Made by a program: the position numbers and the translations under genes. From positions 248,001 through 312,000 of the forward strand of contig CAWGOE010000004.1 of the NCBI GenBank assembly GCA_963824215.1: a stretch of 64,000 bases of DNA, given 5' to 3'. The DNA comes from VRUE01 sp963824215. GTDB lineage: Bacteria; Actinomycetota; Thermoleophilia; Solirubrobacterales; 70-9. The notes under the pieces are model-generated. The model did no database searches, was not told the DNA's origin, and saw only the letters and a list, made by a program, of their open reading frames with translations. Positions 1 to 7,391 of the stretch are shown here, piece after piece; position 1 is the first letter of the stretch; each line of letters starts with the position of its first letter.

Positions 1-752
1 AGCAGCTGCGCAAGGAGGCTATCCTCACCGACTTCACCTGGATCGCCGGCGAGACGCGGATCAACATGGCGGTGATCGATCCGACCTCGGGCGAGCAGAC
101 CGAGATCAACGAGCGGGGACCGGCGGTTAGTCCGGAGGAGGTTGAGCGCTTCGTCGAGCGGCTGCGCTACCTCGCCGAGGGAGCGAAGATCTGCGTCCTT
201 GCCGGCACTCTGCCCCCCGGGGCGGGGGCGGAGCTCTACGCGCGTCTGGTCGAGGACCTGCGCGAATGCGGCGTCACATCGATCCTCGATGCCGAGGGGG
301 AGGCGATGCTGGCCGGCGTGCGCGCCGGCGCCTCCGTCGTCACTCCCAACGAACCCGAGGCGGAGGAGCTCGTCGGGCAGGAGTTCTCCGATCGCGACGA
401 CTACGTCCAAGGGCTCTCAGAGCTGGTCCGGCTCGGCGCCGGCGAAGCGGCAATCACCCGCCCTGACGGCTGTGTCGCAGTGGTCGGCCAGGGAGCGGAC
501 CGCAGGGTCCTCGAGGTGCGCACCAAGCCGCTGGAGCCGGTCTCGACGGTCGGCTCTGGAGATGCTTTTTTGGCCGGCTATGCCGCCGGTCTCTACGACG
601 GCCGGGAGCCAGCCGACTGCCTCGCCTACGGGGTCGCCTGCGGCGCCGAGTCGACCCAGCACTTCGGCGCCGGCACGGTCGACCCCAACCGGGTCGAGCG
701 CCTGCTCGACGAGGTCGAGGTGCGCGATCTGGAGGTCCACGCGGAAGTGTAG
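1..752 (+). CDS. fruK: 1-phosphofructokinase (PfkB family), 3' part
   Basis: The reading frame is open from the left window edge, so the N-terminus is missing. It begins in the region that in FruK/LacC-type sugar kinases reads GETRINM...GEQTEINE, where the sugar phosphate is bound. The C-terminal part has the PfkB signature with the catalytic base, STVGSGDAFLAGYAAG; the GSGD form is usual in FruK. The enzyme would phosphorylate fructose 1-phosphate to fructose 1,6-bisphosphate in the cytoplasm after PTS uptake of fructose. LacC or another hexose-phosphate kinase of the same subfamily cannot be excluded without the upstream context. A new gene starts 39 nt downstream in the same direction. Confidence 0.85.
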   Translation, partial: QLRKEAILTDFTWIAGETRINMAVIDPTSGEQTEINERGPAVSPEEVERFVERLRYLAEGAKICVLAGTLPPGAGAELYARLVEDLRECGVTSILDAEGEAMLAGVRAGASVVTPNEPEAEELVGQEFSDRDDYVQGLSELVRLGAGEAAITRPDGCVAVVGQGADRRVLEVRTKPLEPVSTVGSGDAFLAGYAAGLYDGREPADCLAYGVACGAESTQHFGAGTVDPNRVERLLDEVEVRDLEVHAEV

Positions 753-791
753 TCTGGCTGTTCCACGCCACCCACTCCTTGGAGGATCGAT

Positions 792-1997
792 TTGGAGATC
801 GACATCGGTCGCGGCAAGAAGGGGAGGCGCGCTTACGGTTTCGATGACATCGCGATCGTTCCGTCGCGCCGCACCCGCGATCCCGACGACATAGACATCA
901 GCTGGGACCTCGGCCCCTACCGCTTCGAGCTGCCTCTGGTGGCCTCGGCGATGGACGGCGTGGTCAGTCCCGATACCGCTGTGCTCGTCAACCAGCTCGG
1001 CGGCCTCGGCGTGCTCAACCTGGAGGGGATCTGGACCCGCTTCGAGGATGCCGAGGAGCAGCTGGAGAAGGTCGCCGCCGCGCCGAAGCATGAGGCGACC
1101 CGGATCATGCAAGAGATCTACAACGAGCCGGTCAAGCCCGAGCTGATCGGTAAGCGGATCGCGGAGATCAAGGAGCGTGGGGCGGTGGCCTGCGGCTCGC
1201 TCACCCCGCAGAAGGTGCGCGAGCACTACGAGATTGCGGTCGAGGCGGGCATCGACATCCTCGTCATCCAGGGCACCGTGATCTCCGCCGAACACGTCTC
1301 GACCACGGTTGAGCCGCTCAATTTGAAGGAGTTCATCGCCGAAGTGCCGGTGCCGACCGTGGTCGGCGGCTGCGCGTCATACTCGACCGGGTTGCACCTG
1401 ATGCGGACCGGCGCCGTCGGCGTCCTGGTCGGCGTTGGGCCCGGCGCCGCTTGCACCACCCGCGGCGTGCTCGGGATCGGCGTGCCGCAGGCGACCGCGA
1501 TCGCCGACGTCGCCGCCGCCCGCGCCCAGCACATGCTCGAGACCGGTGAGTACGTCAACGTGATCGCCGATGGCGGCATGCGCACTGGCGGCGACGTCTC
1601 CAAGGCGATCGCTGTTGGCGCCGACGCGGTGATGGTCGGCTCGCCACTGGCTCGCGCCAAGGAGGCGCCCGGTCGTGGCTTCCATTGGGGAATGGCGACC
1701 TTCCATCCCTCGCTGCCGCGCGGCACCCGCGTCTCGACCAAGCAGGACGGCACTATGGAGGAAATCCTGCTCGGTCCGGCCCAGGAGAACGACGGCACCT
1801 TCAACCTGATGGGAGCGCTGAAAACCTCGATGGCCACCACCGGCTACGAGGACATTCGTTCCTTCCAGCGGGCCGAGGTGATGGTTGCGCCGGCGCTGAT
1901 GAGCGAGGGGAAGAAGCTGCAGAACGAGCAGTCGGTTGGCATGGGCTCGAATGGTCGTGCAGCGGTATCGGCGGGGGTTGCGGTATCGGATGACTGA
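792..1997 (+). CDS. guaB3: GuaB3-family IMP dehydrogenase-like protein
   Basis: 401 residues. It has the TIM-barrel core of the IMPDH/GMP reductase family but no CBS pair, which is the GuaB3 arrangement of actinobacteria and cyanobacteria. The catalytic loop is seen as GPGAACTTRGVLGIG with the active-site cysteine, and ADGGMRTGGDV is the phosphate-binding part. It starts at TTG 792, chosen because GGAGG lies 7 nt upstream at 781-785. Its stop codon overlaps the ATG of guaA by 8 nt, so the two are probably translated together. The likely role is IMP to XMP conversion for GMP synthesis; reductase activity is the alternative. Confidence 0.88.
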   Translation: MEIDIGRGKKGRRAYGFDDIAIVPSRRTRDPDDIDISWDLGPYRFELPLVASAMDGVVSPDTAVLVNQLGGLGVLNLEGIWTRFEDAEEQLEKVAAAPKHEATRIMQEIYNEPVKPELIGKRIAEIKERGAVACGSLTPQKVREHYEIAVEAGIDILVIQGTVISAEHVSTTVEPLNLKEFIAEVPVPTVVGGCASYSTGLHLMRTGAVGVLVGVGPGAACTTRGVLGIGVPQATAIADVAAARAQHMLETGEYVNVIADGGMRTGGDVSKAIAVGADAVMVGSPLARAKEAPGRGFHWGMATFHPSLPRGTRVSTKQDGTMEEILLGPAQENDGTFNLMGALKTSMATTGYEDIRSFQRAEVMVAPALMSEGKKLQNEQSVGMGSNGRAAVSAGVAVSDD

Positions 1998-3648
1998 TGG
2001 TTCCGGCGCGCTCCGGCCGGCGGGTCCTGTCACTGCAGGGGACCCACCCTCCCTTCCGGTAGCTAAAGCTTCCTCAGGGAGGGTCCCCCCTACAGTGCCA
2101 CCCGCCGGAGAGGCGTCGGAGGAGGTTTTCGTCCTCGATTTCGGCGGTCAGTACTCGCAGCTCATCGCGAGACGAATCCGCGAATGTGGGGTATTTGCTG
2201 AGCTGCTGCCGGCGACTGCTTCGGCTGAGGCGATCAGGGAGCGGGCGCCGAAGGGCTTGATTCTCTCGGGGGGGCCCGCTTCCGTCTATGAGCCCGGGGC
2301 GCCGGCGTTTCCTGGTGAACTGCTCGATCTGGGGATTCCTATGCTGGGGATCTGTTACGGGATGCAGGTGATGGTTCAGGCGCTTGGGGGGAAGGTCGAA
2401 GGGGCGGAGTCGGGGGAGTTTGGACGGGCGGAGCTGACGCTGCGTAATGCCGGCGGGCGCTTGCTTGCCGGGCTGCCCGAGGAGCAGAGCTGTTGGATGA
2501 GCCACCGCGACGCCGTCTTCGAGCCGCCGCCGGGCTTTACCGCGCTGGCCTCGACGCCTGCTTCGCCGGTCGCCGCCTGCGAGGCGCCGGACCGCGGCCT
2601 GTACGGGATCCAATTCCACCCCGAGGTCGTTCACACGCCCTACGGGACCGAGGTCCTGACCCGCTTCCTGCGTGAGATCGCCGGTTGCGAGGAGCAATGG
2701 TCGGCGGAGTCGGTGATCGCCGAGCAGATCGCCGCGATCAAGGCCCAGGTTGGCGACGGCCGCGTGATCTGCGGGCTCTCCGGGGGCGTCGACTCCTCGG
2801 TCGCGGCGATGCTCGTCCACCGCGCGATCGGCGAGCAGCTGACCTGTGTCTTCGTCGACCACGGCCTGATGCGGCTGAACGAGGCCGAGCAGGTGGTCGC
2901 GGCGTTCGAGCAGTTCGGCATCCCGCTGGTCCACGTCGAGGCAGAGGAGCGCTTCCTCGCCCGCCTTGCCGGTGTCGACGAGCCGGAGCGCAAGCGCAAG
3001 ATCATCGGCGAGGAGTTCATCCGCGTCTTCGAGGAGGAGGCGGCGAAGCTCGAGGACGCCGCCTACCTGGTCCAGGGCACCCTCTATTCCGACGTGATCG
3101 AGTCCGGCGGCAGCGACGCCGCCGCGACGATCAAGTCCCATCACAACGTCGGCGGCCTGCCCGATGACCTCGAGTTCGAGCTGGTCGAGCCGCTGCGCAT
3201 GCTGTTCAAGGACGAGGTGCGGGCGGTCGGCGCCGAGCTGGGCCTGCCCGAGCGGATGGTCTGGCGCCAGCCCTTCCCGGGTCCCGGCTTGGGGATCCGC
3301 ATCGTCGGCGGCGAGGTCAACAAAGAGCGGCTGGACATCCTGCGCGCCGCTGACGCGATCCTGCAGGAGGAGATCCGCGCTGCCGAGCTCTACCGCCAGC
3401 TCTGGCAATCCTTCTGCGTGCTGCCCGTCGTGCGCTCGGTCGGCGTGCAGGGGGACGGCAGGACCTACGCATACCCGATCGTGATCCGCGCCGTCACCTC
3501 CGACGACGCGATGACCGCCGACTGGGCCCGCCTTCCCTACGACCTGCTCGAGCGGGTCTCCAACCGGATCATCAACGAGATCAAAGACGTGAACCGCGTG
3601 GCCTTGGATATCTCCTCCAAGCCCCCAGCCACGATCGAGTGGGAGTAG
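1990..3648 (+). CDS. guaA: GMP synthase (glutamine-hydrolysing)
   Basis: Converts XMP, ATP and glutamine to GMP. The class I glutamine amidotransferase domain comes first, with the nucleophile in GICYGMQVM and the histidine/glutamate in FHPEV. The ATP pyrophosphatase domain follows with the P-loop GLSGGVDSSVAA, and the C-terminal dimerisation domain ends in the canonical PATIEWE. From ATG 1990 the product is 552 residues, about 30 longer than usual; the excess is an N-terminal low-complexity stretch encoded by a 92-bp palindrome at 2017-2108. An alternative GTG start at 2095 lies in the right arm of that palindrome and would give a normal-length protein, so the start is uncertain. The ATG overlaps the guaB3 stop, which favours it. 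Confidence 0.95.
   Translation: MTDGSGALRPAGPVTAGDPPSLPVAKASSGRVPPTVPPAGEASEEVFVLDFGGQYSQLIARRIRECGVFAELLPATASAEAIRERAPKGLILSGGPASVYEPGAPAFPGELLDLGIPMLGICYGMQVMVQALGGKVEGAESGEFGRAELTLRNAGGRLLAGLPEEQSCWMSHRDAVFEPPPGFTALASTPASPVAACEAPDRGLYGIQFHPEVVHTPYGTEVLTRFLREIAGCEEQWSAESVIAEQIAAIKAQVGDGRVICGLSGGVDSSVAAMLVHRAIGEQLTCVFVDHGLMRLNEAEQVVAAFEQFGIPLVHVEAEERFLARLAGVDEPERKRKIIGEEFIRVFEEEAAKLEDAAYLVQGTLYSDVIESGGSDAAATIKSHHNVGGLPDDLEFELVEPLRMLFKDEVRAVGAELGLPERMVWRQPFPGPGLGIRIVGGEVNKERLDILRAADAILQEEIRAAELYRQLWQSFCVLPVVRSVGVQGDGRTYAYPIVIRAVTSDDAMTADWARLPYDLLERVSNRIINEIKDVNRVALDISSKPPATIEWE
2017..2108 (+). repeat. 92-bp palindromic element, copy in guaA 5' end
   Basis: Nested inverted repeats. Outer arms CCGGCGGGT (2017-2025) and ACCCGCCGG (2100-2108); middle CACTG/CAGTG; inner arms ACCCTCCCT (2046-2054) and AGGGAGGGT (2076-2084) around GGTAGCTAAAGCTTCC. 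The same element, also 92 bp and in the same reading phase, lies at 7493-7584 in rpsI with compensatory changes in both stems. It encodes GDPP-x(3)-VAxASSGxVPPT-like residues. Confidence 0.85.
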
Positions 3649-3768
3649 TGGCGGGCCAGGAGTCCGCCTGGCGGTGTCCTCGTCAATTCGCCTTGGTCAC
3701 GTAGGTACGTCTACGCTCCCGGCGGCGAATTGCCTGCGTCCTTGCCAGGCAACCTCCTGACCGCGCCA
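3649..3768. repeat. Family A intergenic palindrome, copy 1 (after guaA)
   Basis: Starts right after the guaA stop codon and fills the space to the next start codon. The left arm (3649-3674, TGGCGGGCCAGGAG..GCCTGGC) pairs with the right arm (3742-3768). Inner pairs are AATTCGCC/GGCGAATT and CGTAG/CTACG. It shares GTCCTCG...GTCAC...CGCTCCC...CCTGCGTCC with copies at 21315, 39214, 50866 and 62108. Probably works as a terminator or mRNA-end structure. Confidence 0.75.
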
Positions 3769-4586
3769 TGTCATTTCCTATTTCGATCGCTGCTCTGAGC
3801 CTTTTCCAGGCAACGTTGGTGGCGCTGCCTCGGGCGCGTCCGCCGTTCGGGTGGATGCCGAACAGTCCCTGGTGGGCGCTGGTGCCGGCGGGATCGATCG
3901 TCCTCGTCGTCTTCGGCATCGAGGTTGCGCCTGATTCCGCCGACGCGCTGACCTGGCTGGCGCTGCTCGCGGTGCCGCCGCTGGCTGTCTTTGCCCTGGG
4001 CTGGCTTGTCCATGGCACCACGCCCGTCTGGGCGCTGCTTGCTGTGCCCTTATTTGCCCTCGCCTGGGCCTCTCAGAATTCCCTGGCAGGCGAGACGGCA
4101 GCCACGCTCCTCTCCGGTCTCGCATGCGTCGCCCTCGGTTGGTTGCTGGTCTCCGTCGTCCCCGCAGGTTGGCTGCGCTGGGGGATCTACGCGATGGCGG
4201 CGATCGACGCCGCGCTCGTTGCCGCCGAGTTGTTGCAGGGGCCGAGCGGGGTCCTCAGCGCCGCTGCGCCAGGCGGGCTGCCGCGCTTCCAGGTGCTCGA
4301 CTTCGGCGCCGCCCGGATGGGCTTCGGCGACGCCTTCCTAGCCGCCACGGTCGGTTGCCTGCTTGCCTATGACCGCCGCCTGCAGTTACGCGTTGCCGCC
4401 CTCCTCGCCGTCCTTGCGCTCTCCTTTGACCTGCTCTTCTTCGCCCTCGACACCCTGCCAGCAACTGTGCCGGTCGCCTTGGCTCTGGCGCTCTCCCAGC
4501 GGCTTTCCTCAGTGAGGGTGGCCGATCAGCGTGATCGCGTAGATCGCAACGAAACCGGCGATCGTGAGGGCAACGCGGGTCCATGA
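3768..4586 (+). CDS. Polytopic membrane protein with GxGD-like motif
   Basis: 272 residues, very hydrophobic, with about seven or eight predicted membrane segments up to residue 245. I do not recognise a named family. An aspartate sits within one membrane segment (AAID, residue 147), and the next one reads RMGFGDAFLAA (Asp 188), followed by PATVPVAL (231-238). This order recalls the D, GxGD and PAL motifs of presenilin-type intramembrane aspartyl proteases; it is a resemblance by eye only. The last 25 residues are charged and overlap the convergent ZIP gene by 78 nt, so the protein may naturally end in a poorly conserved tail. It starts at ATG at the end of a family A palindrome. Confidence 0.6.
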   Translation: MSFPISIAALSLFQATLVALPRARPPFGWMPNSPWWALVPAGSIVLVVFGIEVAPDSADALTWLALLAVPPLAVFALGWLVHGTTPVWALLAVPLFALAWASQNSLAGETAATLLSGLACVALGWLLVSVVPAGWLRWGIYAMAAIDAALVAAELLQGPSGVLSAAAPGGLPRFQVLDFGAARMGFGDAFLAATVGCLLAYDRRLQLRVAALLAVLALSFDLLFFALDTLPATVPVALALALSQRLSSVRVADQRDRVDRNETGDREGNAGP

Positions 4587-5246
4587 GCCCTTGCCGTCGT
4601 GCTCGTGGGCGTGGGCGGCGGGGAGCAGGTCAGTGGCGCCCATGTAGAGGAAAAAGCCGGCGTAGACGGCGAGGAAGTAGCCGAGCGTCACCTCGGAGAC
4701 CGAGATCATCGAGCCCACGGCTGCGCCCGCGAGGGGGGCGAGGGCGTCGATCCGCAGCCAGCGCTTCGCCCGCGAGGCGTCGCCGTCCTGGCTGAGCACG
4801 AAGCTGACCGTGTTGAGGCCGTCGGCGAAGCCGTGGCCGACCACCGCGAGCAGGACGAGCAGGCCGGTCTCGGCGTTGACGCTGAAGGCGAGGCCGATGC
4901 CGACGCCGTCAGTGAAGGTGTGCAGCGAGAGCCCCATCGCGCCGAGCACCCCAACCCGGCCGTGTGCGCGCGCCTCCTCCGGATCGTCGCGGTGGTGGAG
5001 GACCAGCACCCGCTCGAGCAGGAAGAAGCCGACGAAGCCGAGCGCGACGAGCGGCACCGCGTCGTGGGCCTCGCCGATGCTCTCGATCGCCTCGGGCAGG
5101 ACCTCGAGCAGCGCGACGGCGACGACGATGCCGCCGCTGAGCGCGATCACGGTCGGCAGCGAATGGTGCAGACGCAACGCCGTTGCGCCGCCGGCGGCGA
5201 TCGCCAGCACGGCCAAGCCCGCCAGCGGGATCGCTACCTCAGGCAT
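4509..5246 (-). CDS. ZIP family divalent metal transporter
   Basis: 245 residues with eight predicted membrane segments. The two ZIP metal-binding segments are clear: HTFTDGVGIG in the fourth and HGFADGLNTV in the fifth. A short histidine/aspartate-rich cytoplasmic loop (VLHHRDDPEEARAHG) and a tail (HAHEHD) may gather metal. The gene overlaps the upstream Fur-family regulator by 8 nt on the same strand, so both form one operon. A zinc or iron importer controlled by its own regulator is the natural reading. The substrate cannot be told from sequence alone. Confidence 0.88.
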   Translation of the reverse strand: MPEVAIPLAGLAVLAIAAGGATALRLHHSLPTVIALSGGIVVAVALLEVLPEAIESIGEAHDAVPLVALGFVGFFLLERVLVLHHRDDPEEARAHGRVGVLGAMGLSLHTFTDGVGIGLAFSVNAETGLLVLLAVVGHGFADGLNTVSFVLSQDGDASRAKRWLRIDALAPLAGAAVGSMISVSEVTLGYFLAVYAGFFLYMGATDLLPAAHAHEHDGKGSWTRVALTIAGFVAIYAITLIGHPH

Positions 5247-5658
5247 CGCCGGCGCAGGTCGGGCAGGTACCGCGCAAGACCACGTCGTGTGCCGCTACTT
5301 CGAACTCGGCCTCGCGGCTGACCTTCTCGATCGCCTTCTCCAGCGCCTCGCTGACGAAGGGGGAGAGCCGACCGCACTGCTCGCAGACGAGGTGGTGGTG
5401 GTGCAGCTCGGGGTCGACTCGCTCATAGCCGGCGGCGTCGCCGCCGATCGAGACCTGCTGTACGAGGTGGAGGCGGTCGAGCTGCTCCAGCGTTCGGTAG
5501 ACGCTCGCTCGCCCGACCGAGTCGAGCCGGCGGTCGATCTCCAGCGCCGTCACCGCGCACTGCTCGGTTGCGAGTAACTCGATCACCTCGCGCCGCGCCG
5601 CGCCGCTGCGGTAGCCGGCCTCGTCGAGGCGCCGCATCGCTGTCTCGGCCCAGTCCAC
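5239..5658 (-). CDS. Fur-family metalloregulator (Zur/Fur type)
   Basis: 139 residues, GTG start. The N-terminal winged helix has the recognition segment GRASVYRTLEQL, and the dimerisation domain has HHHHLVCEQCG plus a C-terminal CPTC, the two CxxC pairs of the structural zinc site. It represses metal uptake genes when loaded with metal. The ZIP gene follows with an 8-nt overlap, and a near-perfect 19-bp palindrome lies 17 nt upstream of the start codon, so autoregulation of the regulator-transporter operon is expected. Pairing with a ZIP permease makes Zur more likely than Fur, but this is inference. Confidence 0.85.
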   Translation of the reverse strand: MDWAETAMRRLDEAGYRSGAARREVIELLATEQCAVTALEIDRRLDSVGRASVYRTLEQLDRLHLVQQVSIGGDAAGYERVDPELHHHHLVCEQCGRLSPFVSEALEKAIEKVSREAEFEVAAHDVVLRGTCPTCAGDA

Positions 5659-5674
5659 AGGCGGAACGCTATCA

Positions 5675-5693
5675 GAGAATGAGACTCGTTCTC
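5675..5693 (-). promoter_or_regulatory. Fur/Zur-type operator
   Basis: GAGAATGAGACTCGTTCTC is a 19-bp inverted repeat with one wobble pair. By direct comparison it matches the classical Fur box (GATAATGATAATCATTATC) at 14 of 19 positions. It lies 17 nt upstream of the GTG of the Fur-family gene, where it would cover the promoter or ribosome-binding region. Confidence 0.65.
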
Positions 5694-5735
5694 ACAAAGG
5701 TGACCGAGCAGGATGCCCGGACAGTGCCCTGCTCC

Positions 5736-6692
5736 TCAGGAGTAAGCGTCCCACTTCATCAGGTAGCCCAGCGGGTCGATCGGGCTGCCGCCCTCATACC
5801 AGCCGGGAGCCGTCCACATCTCGAAGTGGAGGTGGCAGGCGGTGGAGGAGCCGGTGCTGCCGACGACGCCGATCGGTTCGCCGGTGCGGACGGTCATCCC
5901 CTCCTGTAGCGGCGAAGGTTCGAGCATGTGCATGTAGGCGGTGTCGTAGCCGGTGCCCTTGCCGTCGATGACGAGGTAGTTGCCGGCGGCGCTCTGGTAG
6001 CCGGAGTACCTGACGCGGCCGCCGCGGGCCGCGACCAACGGCGTTCCGCACTTGGCCATCACGTCCTGTCCCTCGTGGGTGTGGCCGGAGCGGCCAGCGC
6101 CGAAGCGGGCGCCCCCCTGACCGTAGTCGTGGGCCCCGAGGATCGGGAAGGCGTAGGCGAAGAGGTCGAAGCTGAGGCTCAGCGGCTCGGCATCCGACGA
6201 CCTGGCCGAGGAGCGCCGGGCGGCGGGACCGCCCGTCTGCGGCAGGATCCTGAACGTGTAGCGGCCATTGGGTGCCGGTCGCCCATCGCTCGCCGCGCCG
6301 TCCCAGCGGATGCTGTCGGCCACGCCCGGCGCGATGTCGTTGCGGAAGAAGCTCTTGACGGTTTCGCCGCTTGGCCCGACGACGTCGACCTGAAGGTCGT
6401 TCTGCGCTTGGCTGCTGTCGATCGTGTAGGTCAGGCGCGGTGAGCGAACGCCGTAATAGAAGGACTTGCGGGGCGTCGTCGTGGCGGAGAGCAGGGTCAG
6501 GGTCCCGGCGCTCGGCGCCGGATCAGGCGTGCCGCCACGGCTGGGCGGGGGTGGGGCCGAGCCCGCGGGGGTGGGGGCGCCACCGGTCAGCGCCGAGGCA
6601 GGCGCAGCCAGCCAGGCCATCAAGGCCACCATCACGACTATCGAAATCAAACCACCAAGCCAAGGCCCGGCTCCCGCTCTGCTGCGCGCCAC
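5736..6692 (-). CDS. Secreted M23 family metallopeptidase
   Basis: 318 residues. An N-terminal membrane/signal segment (about 12-35) is followed by a proline-rich linker, a FlgD-like immunoglobulin domain (NGRYTF motif, about 90-150) and a C-terminal peptidase M23 domain. The zinc ligands are all present: H in HTHEGQD (HxxxD) and the HLHFE motif (HxH). Such enzymes cut peptide cross-links in peptidoglycan outside the membrane, or act as LytM-type activators of amidases. It is transcribed away from rplM and probably monocistronic. Confidence 0.88.
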   Translation of the reverse strand: MARSRAGAGPWLGGLISIVVMVALMAWLAAPASALTGGAPTPAGSAPPPPSRGGTPDPAPSAGTLTLLSATTTPRKSFYYGVRSPRLTYTIDSSQAQNDLQVDVVGPSGETVKSFFRNDIAPGVADSIRWDGAASDGRPAPNGRYTFRILPQTGGPAARRSSARSSDAEPLSLSFDLFAYAFPILGAHDYGQGGARFGAGRSGHTHEGQDVMAKCGTPLVAARGGRVRYSGYQSAAGNYLVIDGKGTGYDTAYMHMLEPSPLQEGMTVRTGEPIGVVGSTGSSTACHLHFEMWTAPGWYEGGSPIDPLGYLMKWDAYS

Positions 6693-6755
6693 GTGCCCTC
6701 TCTTTCGTTCGCCTGCGGAGTTAGCTGTCGGGCTCGCGCTGAAAGAGATGCGCTA

Positions 6756-6866
6756 CGGACGCTCTTCGTCCGATTCGCCCCTGGGACCTGCAACGGTCCC
6801 TGCGGTTCCTCCGCTCCCGTCCGCTGTGCGGCCGGGATTCGGCTATTGCTGGCGCGGCAGTATAAA
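6756..6866 (+). promoter_or_regulatory. Leader/promoter region of rplM-rpsI
   Basis: The 267-nt gap between the divergent M23 and rplM genes holds two short hairpins, CGGACG-ctctt-CGTCCG (6756-6772) and GGGACC-tgcaac-GGTCCC (6783-6800). TATAAA at 6861-6866 could be a -10 box with the weak -35 TTCGGC 17 nt upstream. Ribosomal protein operons often carry leader structures, but no specific ligand site is recognised. Confidence 0.3.
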
Positions 6867-6959
6867 CACCAGTTCGGCCGCAGGTGGGCGCGTCCGCGCA
6901 AAGTCGGGTTGGCGGCTATCATCCCGGAGCCGCTGGGGCCTCCCCGCGGCTTTTCTCTG

Positions 6960-7391
6960 ATGAAGACCTACGTCGCCAAAGCCACCGACCGCCAGCGGGA
7001 CTGGCTCGTCGTCGATGCCGAGGGGCAGACCCTGGGCAGGTTGGCGACGCGGATTGCCGACGCGCTGCGCGGTAAGCGCAAGCCCGAGTACACCCCGCAC
7101 GTCGACACCGGCGACTTCGTCGTCGTGATCAACGCGGAGAAGATCCGGGTGACCGGAAAAAAGATGGAGCAGAAGACCTACTGGCGTCACAGCGGCTATC
7201 CGGGTGGGATCAAGTCCCGCACCCTGGCCGAGATGCTCGACCGCCGTCCGGAGGAGGTGATCCGCAAGGCCGTGAAGGGCATGCTGCCCCGCAACCGCCT
7301 CGCCCGCAAGCAGCTGACCAAGCTCAAGGTCTACGCCGGGCCGGATCACCCGCACGCGGCGCAGAAACCACAGCCGATGGAGATCACTTGA
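6960..7391 (+). CDS. rplM: 50S ribosomal protein L13 (uL13)
   Basis: 143 residues, the usual length. The product begins MKTYVAKATDRQRDW and has the conserved LGRLATRIADALRGK and YTPHVDTGDFVVVINA stretches; the RNA-binding centre and C-terminal H(P)HAAQ(K)PQP end are intact. ATG 6960 is chosen over upstream in-frame starts because the conserved N-terminus begins here. The stop TGA overlaps the ATG of rpsI by one base, keeping the universal rplM-rpsI pair coupled. Confidence 0.97.
   Translation: MKTYVAKATDRQRDWLVVDAEGQTLGRLATRIADALRGKRKPEYTPHVDTGDFVVVINAEKIRVTGKKMEQKTYWRHSGYPGGIKSRTLAEMLDRRPEEVIRKAVKGMLPRNRLARKQLTKLKVYAGPDHPHAAQKPQPMEIT

Noticed and set aside
2074..3408. Reverse-strand 444-codon frame across guaA
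   Set aside because: Antisense frame caused by high GC; the forward frame has every GuaA motif.
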